Shown piece by piece: positions 1 to 5,742 of a stretch of 6,291 nucleotides of DNA. The first letter of the stretch is position 1. The number at the start of each line of letters is the position of its first letter. Location of the stretch: the NCBI GenBank assembly GCA_030617005.1, contig JAUWWH010000058.1:1-6291 (forward strand), given 5' to 3'. Source of the DNA: Candidatus Bathyarchaeota archaeon (GTDB lineage: Archaea > Thermoproteota > Bathyarchaeia > RBG-16-48-13 > GCA-020355125). The notes under the pieces were generated by a model. It saw only the letters and a list, made by a program, of their open reading frames with translations. It was not told the DNA's origin and ran no database searches. The translations under genes and the position numbers were made by a program.

Positions 1-1
1 A

Positions 2-34
2 AAATATTTAGAAGATTTATGGTTGATTAGATGA
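2..34 (+). CDS. Possible C-terminal tail of an upstream gene (partial)
   Basis: From base 2 an open frame reads KYLEDLWLIR and stops with TGA at 32-34, overlapping the ATG at 31 of the next gene as ATGA. The same junction type occurs between the third and fourth genes of this operon, and the peptide is protein-like. A competing frame (bases 1-30, ending KIFRRFMVD) also stops just before the ATG, so the assignment is uncertain. If real, the operon begins upstream of the window and the first complete gene is translationally coupled. Only about ten codons are visible, so no function can be given. Confidence 0.3.
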   Translation, partial: KYLEDLWLIR

Positions 35-1419
35 ATAAGGTGGGGGTTTTTGCTATTTGTTATGGATCAAGGGGAACCGCAATCATTGATGCTTTCTGCC
101 GTAGCGAAAAATATTCTGTTGAATTTTACATTGTTGATAAGAATAGGAATCCATTTAACGTAAAGAAAGCTAAGAAACATTTGGTAATTCCTGATCTTGA
201 TGTTAAGAAGATCTCTAAGTTCGCTGATAAATATAAGAATAAAATTGATTTTGGGATAGTAGGTCCTGAGAAACCGATAATTGCGGGTGTCCGGGATATT
301 TTAGAAAAAGAAACAAGCATACCCATGATTTGCCCAACAAGGAAGTATGCTATTGAAGGAAGTAAAATCGTACAACGCCGCTTATTTCAAGAGATTAAAG
401 CGGATGTAAATCCAAGATTCAAGTTATTTGATCGCAACGATTATATGAATTTAACTGATGTTAAGAAAGATCTTTGGAAATGGCTGGATGATCTAAATGA
501 TCAAGTTGCCGTTAAACCTGACGGAACAACCGCTGGGAAGGGGGTTGGTATATGGGGAGACCATTTTACGAATCGTCAAGAATTATTTCAGCATTTCTTG
601 TCAAACTATAACCATGGACCAGTAATAGTTGAGGAGAAGATTTTTGGGGAGGAATCAAGTTTTCAAGCCTTCTGTGATGGAAAAAACCTCGTACCTCTGC
701 CTGAAACTAGAGATTATAAAAGAGCTTTCGAGGGGGATCAGGGTCCAAATACTGGTGGAATGGGTTCATATAAGGGGGTATCTGACAGGCTGCCATTTAT
801 GACTCAGCAGGATAGAGCTAAAGAGATAGAGATAATGAATAGAGTTTTTAAACGACTTAAAGGAAAAGGCGCTAATCCTGGTCTTCGTGGAGTACCCTTC
901 TATGTTGCGTTTATGCACACAGGTAAGGGATTGAAGATCTTAGAGAATAATAGTAGGCCGGGAGATCCAGAGCTAATGAATATACTTCCCATACTGAAAG
1001 ATGATTTTGTCGATGTCTGTTTTAAAATAATTGATGGAAATTTAAAAATGGTTAAATTTAAGAAATTGGCCACTGTTGTGACATATAAAGTTCCACCAAC
1101 ATATGGTGGGCGGGTTATAGAGTTCAGAGGTGACAAACAAGTCGATCTAAATGCTGCTTATAAGTTATGCGAAGAGAGCCATGGGAGAATGTGGATCTAC
1201 CCTGGTGCCATGGAGTTGCGGGATGGAAAGACCTATGGATTAAAATCACGAACAGTTTGTGTTGTAGGAGCAGCTGAGAACATGGAAACTGCAAGGGAAA
1301 TTTCTCTTGAAGGAATAAAAGCTATTAAAGGTGGATCTCTCTGGTACAGGAAGGATATAGCCTCAAAGGAAAACATACAGAAGAGTATAGATCATATGGG
1401 GAAACTGAGGACTGAATAG
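31..1419 (+). CDS. PurD-like ATP-grasp ligase (phosphoribosylamine-glycine ligase family, divergent)
   Basis: This cytosolic ATP-grasp ligase is collinear with PurD, which joins glycine to 5-phosphoribosylamine using ATP to make GAR. Visible PurD landmarks are VGPE (77-80), EGSK (109-112), KPDGTTAGKGV (162-172), an EE pair (201-202), a strongly conserved DYKRAFEGDQGPNTGGMG block (228-245), ENNSRPGDPE (305-314, with E305 and N307 as likely metal ligands) and a C-terminal WYRKDI (438-443). At 462 residues it is somewhat longer than typical PurD (about 420-430). The N-terminal glycine loop, normally GGREHA, reads GSRGTA (12-17), and the usual CRFGDPE is NSRPGDPE. The ATP-grasp core therefore looks active while the N-domain that helps form the substrate site differs. 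It could be a lineage-specific PurD or a ligase for another amine. The ATG directly follows possible upstream stops and has only a weak GGTTGAT-like leader. It lies 2 bases before the HAD gene. Confidence 0.8.
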   Translation: MNKVGVFAICYGSRGTAIIDAFCRSEKYSVEFYIVDKNRNPFNVKKAKKHLVIPDLDVKKISKFADKYKNKIDFGIVGPEKPIIAGVRDILEKETSIPMICPTRKYAIEGSKIVQRRLFQEIKADVNPRFKLFDRNDYMNLTDVKKDLWKWLDDLNDQVAVKPDGTTAGKGVGIWGDHFTNRQELFQHFLSNYNHGPVIVEEKIFGEESSFQAFCDGKNLVPLPETRDYKRAFEGDQGPNTGGMGSYKGVSDRLPFMTQQDRAKEIEIMNRVFKRLKGKGANPGLRGVPFYVAFMHTGKGLKILENNSRPGDPELMNILPILKDDFVDVCFKIIDGNLKMVKFKKLATVVTYKVPPTYGGRVIEFRGDKQVDLNAAYKLCEESHGRMWIYPGAMELRDGKTYGLKSRTVCVVGAAENMETAREISLEGIKAIKGGSLWYRKDIASKENIQKSIDHMGKLRTE

Positions 1420-1421
1420 TC

Positions 1422-2522
1422 GTGAATCACCAACCTGAGGGTGTAGGTGTATTCATCTCTGATTGCGAGGGCCCCATTTCTAAGAATGATAATGCTTTTG
1501 AGTTGACTAAACACTTTATCCCAGATGGGGACCACTTCTTTTCTCTTATAAGTAAATACGATGATGTACTAGCGGAGGTAATTAGGAGACCAAGATATAA
1601 GGCTGGATATACTCTAAAGTTAATAACTCCGTTCTTGAAAGCATATGGTGCTACAAATGATGCTATAGAGAGATATTCTGCTGAGAATATTCTCCTTATT
1701 CAAGGAGCTAAGAATATGCTCAATTACATAAGAAAACTAATGCCATCCTTCATCATCAGCACTAGTTATAATCAGTACATCGCCTCATTATGCTCCGTCA
1801 CAGGCTTCCCCAAGGAGAACGTTTACTGCACAATATTAGATCTAGATAAATATACTATTTCTGAGGAAGAAGTTAAACGACTAAAGATTCTCAGAGAAGA
1901 GATAACAGCTTACCCGATGATAGAAATACCGGAAGGAGCAAAGTCGCTCAAGGATCTATCGATAAAAGATCAAGAAACGGTCATAAGATTGGATGAAATT
2001 TTTTGGGAAGAGATTATGATAATGGCTTCTGGTAGAATACTTAGAGAAGTTAACCCTATTGGCGGAGAAGAGAAGGCGAAAGCAATCAGGAGGATTACAA
2101 AAAAGGTAGGTAGTCCCCTAAACAATGTTGTGTACATCGGTGACAGTATCACCGATGTACAAGCTTTCTGTCTAGTAAAAGAGGGAGGAGGATTAACTCT
2201 CTCCTTTAATGGTAACAGATACGCCGTCCAGAGCGCAGAGGTTGCTGTTCTCTCGAAAAACGCAGTTGTAACCTCAATTTTAATAGATCTTTTTTTCAGA
2301 TTTGGGAGGGATCATGTTATGAGACTTGCTGAAGTGTGGTCAATCAATACTTTAGAGAAGTTTTGTGTTGATGAAACTCTGATTAAGAAGATTAGTAAGT
2401 TGGTTCCAGATTCTTTCCCTAAAGTTGAGAAGATAACTTCGGAAAATATGGAGAGAATAGTGAAGGAGAGCAGTTTTTTCAGAAAGACAGTTAGAGGTGA
2501 AGCGATAGGAAGATTAGGGTAA
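1422..2522 (+). CDS. HAD-superfamily phosphatase, EhaR/COG4030-like
   Basis: This is a predicted soluble HAD-fold hydrolase of 366 residues. The catalytic set is complete: motif I FISDCEGPIS with nucleophile D14 and E16 at the D+2 position, motif II around S113/T114 in FIISTS, motif III K218 in GGEEKAK, and motif IV YIGDSITD with D241 and D245. A large cap region lies between motifs I and III (about 25-210). The opening DCEGPISKNDNAFEL strongly resembles archaeal proteins labelled energy-converting hydrogenase A subunit R (EhaR, COG4030), whose biochemical role is not known to me. The start is GTG at 1422, two bases after the preceding stop. An in-frame TGA at 1413-1415 excludes an earlier start, and no other in-frame start precedes motif I. 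GAGG about 12 bases upstream is a possible weak ribosome site, and coupling to the preceding gene is likely. The family match is confident but the substrate is unknown. Confidence 0.8.
   Translation: MNHQPEGVGVFISDCEGPISKNDNAFELTKHFIPDGDHFFSLISKYDDVLAEVIRRPRYKAGYTLKLITPFLKAYGATNDAIERYSAENILLIQGAKNMLNYIRKLMPSFIISTSYNQYIASLCSVTGFPKENVYCTILDLDKYTISEEEVKRLKILREEITAYPMIEIPEGAKSLKDLSIKDQETVIRLDEIFWEEIMIMASGRILREVNPIGGEEKAKAIRRITKKVGSPLNNVVYIGDSITDVQAFCLVKEGGGLTLSFNGNRYAVQSAEVAVLSKNAVVTSILIDLFFRFGRDHVMRLAEVWSINTLEKFCVDETLIKKISKLVPDSFPKVEKITSENMERIVKESSFFRKTVRGEAIGRLG
2131..2161 (+). repeat. Perfect 13-bp inverted repeat inside the HAD gene
   Basis: TGTACATCGGTGA (2131-2143) and its exact reverse complement TCACCGATGTACA (2149-2161) flank the five-base loop CAGTA. 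The element encodes the HAD motif IV region, YIGDSITDVQ. Part of the symmetry is favoured by the Gly-Asp...Thr-Asp motif itself, but the arms extend beyond it. In mRNA it would form a stable stem-loop; in DNA it could bind a dimeric protein. No function is established. Confidence 0.85.
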
Positions 2523-2536
2523 CAATGGTAAATACT

Positions 2537-2542
2537 GAGGGA
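2537..2542 (+). promoter_or_regulatory. Ribosome binding site for the Ftr-like gene
   Basis: GAGGGA ends 8 bases before the ATG at 2551 and is complementary to the conserved 3' end of 16S rRNA. It is the clearest Shine-Dalgarno site in the window and supports ATG 2551 as the start. An in-frame TGA at 2536-2538 rules out an upstream extension. This is also the widest gap in the operon (28 bases), consistent with independent initiation here. Confidence 0.6.
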
Positions 2543-2550
2543 ATGATACA

Positions 2551-3447
2551 ATGACAACTGAGATTGAGGACACATACGCAGAAGCCTTCGACGGCTTATA
2601 CATGCGAATAATAGTTACTGCAAAGGACAAAAAAAAGTTGAAGAAAGCCGCCTATAACTCAACGGCTCTACCTTCAATAGTGATCAATAGAACTGAAGGT
2701 GGTATCGAGAAGTGGTTAAGTAAAAATGAAACGCCGGATGGACGGATAGGGGCTATCCTACAGTATTGGGGAAGATTAAACGAAAAAGCACTAAGTAAGT
2801 CAGTTGATAGGTTGTACAGAGAAGTTTCTTATAGGATACGGCAAGGAATCCTTGTCGTACCAACAACAGCGATCTATAATGCCTGCGATAGTGAAGAGAA
2901 GATTGATGCGTTAAATAGAATTGGACATTGTGGGGACGGATATGAATATGAAACAGAACTATATGGACGACAAATCATAAAGATACCGATAATGATGGGA
3001 GATTTTATTATAGAGCGTTATTTGGGCTATAAGAAGGGGGTTATGGGGGGAAATGTGTGGTTCATGTGTACAACGGAAGATGTTGCTTTAGAAGTGGGGG
3101 ATAAAGCAGTAAACGCTATAAAAAATGTTGAAGGCGTCATAACTACTTTTGATATTTGTGCAGCCGGTTCAAAACCAGAAACAAAGTTTCCACATATTGG
3201 TCCAACTACGAACCATCCCTACTGTCCAACAATTAAGGATAAGATTTCTGATTCAAAGATACAAGAAGGTGTGAATTCAATCCCGGAGATTGTGATTAAT
3301 GGAATTTCCCTACAAAGTGTAGAGAAGGCTATGAAAGAAGCTATTCTTAGTGCGAAATATATGAGAGGAGTGGTAAAGATCATAGCGGGAAACTATGATA
3401 GGAAACTTGGAAAATATAAGATCTTTCTCAGAGAGTTGTTCCCATGA
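2551..3447 (+). CDS. Formylmethanofuran:tetrahydromethanopterin formyltransferase family protein (Ftr-like, divergent)
   Basis: Ftr reversibly moves the formyl group from formylmethanofuran to N5 of tetrahydromethanopterin, in methanogenesis and the archaeal methyl branch of the acetyl-CoA pathway. This 298-residue protein aligns end to end with the roughly 297-residue Ftr family: EIEDTYAEAF (4-13), ETPDGRIG (60-67), CGDGY (127-131), GVMGGN (163-168), TTNHPYCPT (219-227), PEIVING (245-251) and a terminal KLGKYKIFLRELF. E246 corresponds to the active-site Glu245 of the Methanopyrus enzyme. It is clearly divergent: the usual PFPGGIVASASKVGSK segment is replaced near 199-212 by TFDICAAGSKPETK, without the GG and about three residues shorter. 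It may be an EhaS-type or second Ftr, or have a different acceptor, rather than the housekeeping enzyme. Its stop overlaps the kinase start as ATGA. Confidence 0.85.
   Translation: MTTEIEDTYAEAFDGLYMRIIVTAKDKKKLKKAAYNSTALPSIVINRTEGGIEKWLSKNETPDGRIGAILQYWGRLNEKALSKSVDRLYREVSYRIRQGILVVPTTAIYNACDSEEKIDALNRIGHCGDGYEYETELYGRQIIKIPIMMGDFIIERYLGYKKGVMGGNVWFMCTTEDVALEVGDKAVNAIKNVEGVITTFDICAAGSKPETKFPHIGPTTNHPYCPTIKDKISDSKIQEGVNSIPEIVINGISLQSVEKAMKEAILSAKYMRGVVKIIAGNYDRKLGKYKIFLRELFP
2837..2859 (+). repeat. 10-bp inverted repeat inside the Ftr-like gene
   Basis: TACGGCAAGG (2837-2846) and CCTTGTCGTA (2850-2859) pair over ten positions with a single G-U wobble, around the three-base loop AAT. It lies within the codons for IRQGILVVP. 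It would make a compact RNA hairpin, but no function can be assigned. Confidence 0.7.
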
Positions 3448-4346
3448 AAATGGATGTTGTAGGCTTTGGTGCCTTAAATGTTGACAGACTATATAGAGTC
3501 AAGAGGATAGTAGGGGCTGGAGAAGAGAGCTTCATAACGCATTATGACGAAACACCTGGTGGCTCAGCGGCGAATACAATAGTAGGATTAGCTAGGTTAG
3601 GGATTAAAGTAGGTTATATTGGAAAGGTTGCCAATGACAAAGAGGGAGAGATACAGTTAAAGAGTTTGAGGAAAGAAAAAATTGACATTACTAATTTAAT
3701 AATCTCGGAAGAGGGAAGAAGTGGTACAGTGATAGGGTTTGTTGATGAAAATGGAGAAAGAGCTCTCTATGTCAATCCCGGTGTTAATGATACCATAAAA
3801 TTTGAAGAGATCGATAAAGCCTATGTTAGAAACACAGAATTTCTACACTTAACATCCTTTGTAGGAGAAAAACCTTTCAAGGTTCAGAAAAAAATCGTAA
3901 AGACCTTATCAGAGGTCAAGTTAAGCTTCGATCCAGGAGAATTATACATGAGAAAAGATTTTACCGCTTTGAAACCAATCATTAAGAAAAGTTATGTATT
4001 GTTCCCAAATGAACGCGAGCTAAAAATTCTCACCGGTAAGGACTTTGAAACTGGTTCAAAAATCTTACTCAAGAGTGGTGCCCGATTTGTCGCAGTAAAG
4101 TTGGGTAAAAAAGGGTGTTATGTCACTGATGGTAGGGAAAAGTATCTCATTGATGCTTATAATGTTAAGGTAGTGGATACAACAGGCGCTGGTGACGCAT
4201 ATTGTGCAGGCTTCCTCTATGGTCTAGTAACAGGGAAGGATCTATACACCTGTGGAAGGCTCGGTAACTTCATCGCATCACGTAAGATACAGAAAAAAGG
4301 CTCCAGAGAAGGGTTACCAACATGCTCAGCTTTAAGAGAAACATAA
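3444..4346 (+). CDS. PfkB/ribokinase-family carbohydrate or nucleoside kinase
   Basis: This is a soluble kinase that uses ATP to phosphorylate a hydroxyl of a sugar, nucleoside or similar small molecule. The 300 residues are full length for the family. N-terminal FGALNVDRL includes D14, a typical substrate-contact position. PGGSAANT (38-45) is the first PfkB signature with the GG hinge. NERE (189-192) matches the NxxE metal-site motif, VKLGKKG (218-224) is the nucleotide-side glycine turn, and DTTGAGD (245-251) is the second signature with catalytic base D251 and the anion hole. The ATG overlaps the preceding stop by four bases (ATGA), so the kinase and Ftr-like protein are probably made in a coupled manner. 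The sequence does not separate ribokinase from nucleoside kinase or other substrates. Its place behind EhaR-like and Ftr-like genes recalls the kinase that I remember at the end of methanogen eha operons. Confidence 0.88.
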   Translation: MKMDVVGFGALNVDRLYRVKRIVGAGEESFITHYDETPGGSAANTIVGLARLGIKVGYIGKVANDKEGEIQLKSLRKEKIDITNLIISEEGRSGTVIGFVDENGERALYVNPGVNDTIKFEEIDKAYVRNTEFLHLTSFVGEKPFKVQKKIVKTLSEVKLSFDPGELYMRKDFTALKPIIKKSYVLFPNERELKILTGKDFETGSKILLKSGARFVAVKLGKKGCYVTDGREKYLIDAYNVKVVDTTGAGDAYCAGFLYGLVTGKDLYTCGRLGNFIASRKIQKKGSREGLPTCSALRET

Positions 4347-4377
4347 ATTAGAAGAAATCACAAAAAATGTTTCTAAT
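4347..4377. terminator. Inverted repeat and T-tract between convergent genes
   Basis: ATTAGAA (4347-4353) and TTCTAAT (4371-4377) form a perfect 7-bp inverted repeat that begins right after the kinase stop. Read on the minus strand, the loop gives a T6 run (4362-4367) followed by further T-rich sequence, which fits an archaeal poly-U terminator for the aminotransferase gene ending at 4383. For the plus-strand operon the support is weaker because no T-tract follows. Confidence 0.4.
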
Positions 4378-4382
4378 CGCTT

Positions 4383-5567
4383 TCATATGGAATCGTAAAA
4401 ATCGATAGCTGCTCCAACGCCTGAATTCGGTTTATTATGATAACCTTCTTTTCTTAAGGTTCGCTCTAATGCTTCTAAAAGTAGTATAACGTTCTTCTCA
4501 GTAGAGTTTATTCCCATCAATCCAACTCTCCAAATCTTACCTCTCAAAATTCCAAGACCACCACCAATCTCCATATTAAAACAATCGAGTAACATCCGTC
4601 TAACATTGACATCACTTACACCTTTAGGGATCACAACAGTATTTAGACTTGGAAGACGATAGCCCTCTTGAACATGCATTTCTAACCCCATCGCTTCGAT
4701 GCCTTTAATAAAAGCTTGACTGTTTCTACTATGCCTAGCTAATCGATTTTCAATACCTTCCTCATGAATCATTCTTAAAGTCTCTCTTAAAGCATATGTC
4801 ATTGAGATCGGTCCTGTATGGTGGTAAACCCTCTCCTCGGACCAATATTTATTAATCAATTGGAGATCCAAATAAAAGCTCTGAATCTTGGTCTTTCTAT
4901 TCTGAATAGCATTGAGGGCTCTATCGTTTAAGGTAATAGGAGCCAAGCCAGGTGGGCAGTTCAGACATTTCTGCGTTCCACTGTAACAAATATCTATACC
5001 CCAAGCATCTATATCTAATTCGCATCCTCCAAGGGAAGTTACTGAATCAACAATTAACAAAGAGTCATAACTTTTAGCTAGGTTTGACAATTCTTTTATT
5101 GGTTGCTGTATACCTGTAGAGGTTTCTCCATGTACAATAGCAATAGCTTTTGCATTACTCTCTCTCAATGCTTCCTCAACTGATTCTTTAGTGATGATTT
5201 TTCCCCATTCCGCCTCTATCCGGATAGGTCTTCCACCTATTCTCAAGACGAGTTCATTCATTCGTTCTCCAAAGAAACCGTTAACACAAACAATCACTTC
5301 ATCTCCCATCTCTACAACATTACAGAGAGCAGCTTCCATTCCAGCCATACCAGATCCAGGAACTGGAAAAGTGAACTCATTCTTAGTCTTGAAAACATAC
5401 TTTAAGAGCGCTTTAGTTTCATCCATGACTTTTAAATAAAAGGGGTCCATATACCCCACTAGTGGAGAAGATAATGCTTTCAACACACGTGGATTTACGT
5501 TACTAGGGCCTGGTCCTAGTAAAAGTCGTTCGGGTGGATTTAATTCATCAAAATGCATATAGATCAT
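4383..5567 (-). CDS. Class V aminotransferase, alanine/serine-glyoxylate (serine-pyruvate) type
   Basis: This is a PLP enzyme, expected to transfer an amino group from alanine or serine to glyoxylate or pyruvate, producing glycine or the matching amino acid. The 394-residue length fits the family. Motifs in order are LLLGPGPSNV (16-25), GSGMAGMEAA near the cofactor phosphate (71-80), HGETSTG (146-152), IVDSVTSLGG (172-181, D174 against the pyridine nitrogen), SGTQK (196-200) with K200 as the PLP lysine, YHHTGP (248-253) and WRVGLMG (346-352) with R347 as likely carboxylate binder. All catalytic residues are present. Two starts are possible: ATG 5567 (MIYMHFDEL), or ATG 5558 (MHFDEL), which is nearer the usual N-terminus. 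Neither has a Shine-Dalgarno site, so a leaderless or near-leaderless mRNA is possible. It is convergent with the operon and separately transcribed. Exact substrates cannot be read from sequence. Confidence 0.88.
   Translation of the reverse strand: MIYMHFDELNPPERLLLGPGPSNVNPRVLKALSSPLVGYMDPFYLKVMDETKALLKYVFKTKNEFTFPVPGSGMAGMEAALCNVVEMGDEVIVCVNGFFGERMNELVLRIGGRPIRIEAEWGKIITKESVEEALRESNAKAIAIVHGETSTGIQQPIKELSNLAKSYDSLLIVDSVTSLGGCELDIDAWGIDICYSGTQKCLNCPPGLAPITLNDRALNAIQNRKTKIQSFYLDLQLINKYWSEERVYHHTGPISMTYALRETLRMIHEEGIENRLARHSRNSQAFIKGIEAMGLEMHVQEGYRLPSLNTVVIPKGVSDVNVRRMLLDCFNMEIGGGLGILRGKIWRVGLMGINSTEKNVILLLEALERTLRKEGYHNKPNSGVGAAIDFYDSI
5500..5522 (-). repeat. 23-bp near-perfect palindrome in the aminotransferase gene
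   Basis: TTACTAGGGCC and GGTCCTAGTAA flank a single central T, giving 11-base arms with one G-T mismatch (8 bp perfect outer arms). On the coding strand it encodes LLLGPGPSN, the conserved N-terminal motif. The tight centre suits a DNA-binding dimer site better than an RNA hairpin, but it could simply follow from the Gly-Pro codons. Confidence 0.7.
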
Positions 5568-5590
5568 TAAATATAATCAAAAATTATGAA

Positions 5591-5598
5591 TATTAATA
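5591..5598 (-). promoter_or_regulatory. Candidate TATA box for the aminotransferase gene
   Basis: On the minus strand TATTAATA is centred about 27 bases upstream of ATG 5567, with an A-rich GAAAAAG just before it as a possible BRE. That spacing is what archaeal leaderless transcription starting at the ATG would need, in line with the absence of a Shine-Dalgarno site. The whole region is AT-rich, so chance matches are expected. Confidence 0.3.
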
Positions 5599-5662
5599 CT
5601 TTTTCATATTCATATCTATCTTTCTTTAAAAGAGCGAACGTTAAGTGAAATTGAATTAGCTA

Positions 5663-5676
5663 TTTTTTATAAAAAA
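5663..5676. promoter_or_regulatory. Perfect AT palindrome TTTTTTATAAAAAA, alternative TATA box
   Basis: This 14-bp perfect palindrome contains TTTATAAA, a close match to archaeal TATA elements on either strand. As a minus-strand promoter it would give the aminotransferase a leader of about 75 bases. No plus-strand gene follows it. The rest of the 5568-5742 intergenic stretch shows no gene or clear RNA structure. Confidence 0.3.
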
Positions 5677-5703
5677 CTTTGATCTACTGTATCTTGTAGA
5701 ATA

Positions 5704-5714
5704 TTAAAAAAAAT
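5704..5714 (-). terminator. Poly-T terminator behind the pseudogene
   Basis: On the minus strand a T8 run (5706-5713), in the context TTCTATTTTTTTTAATA, lies about 30 bases after the pseudogene stop. It matches the poly-U type of archaeal terminator, with no stem needed. It would also separate the decayed gene from the downstream aminotransferase. Confidence 0.45.
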
Positions 5715-5742
5715 AGAAAAGAACAAACACTTAATTTTAGGT

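Noticed and set aside
1093..1109. CCACCA/TGGTGG inverted repeat in the PurD-like gene
   Set aside because: The arms are only 6 bp; such repeats are expected by chance at this length.
900..1136. 78-residue minus-strand ORF inside the PurD-like gene
   Set aside because: It is antisense to conserved ATP-grasp motifs with no motif of its own.
2312..2575. 87-residue minus-strand ORF across the HAD/Ftr-like junction
   Set aside because: It is antisense to the HAD C-terminus, has no recognisable motif and looks like a shadow frame.
2751..2765. Short GGATAG/CTATCC hairpin in the Ftr-like gene
   Set aside because: The arms are 6 bp with a three-base loop and there is no supporting context.
5191..5439. 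82-residue plus-strand ORF inside the aminotransferase gene
   Set aside because: It lies fully antisense to well-conserved aminotransferase codons and has low-complexity, non-family sequence.
5568..5742. Possible small RNA or riboswitch upstream of the aminotransferase gene
   Set aside because: The region is AT-rich with only simple A/T palindromes; no paired helices of mixed sequence or known riboswitch pattern could be seen.
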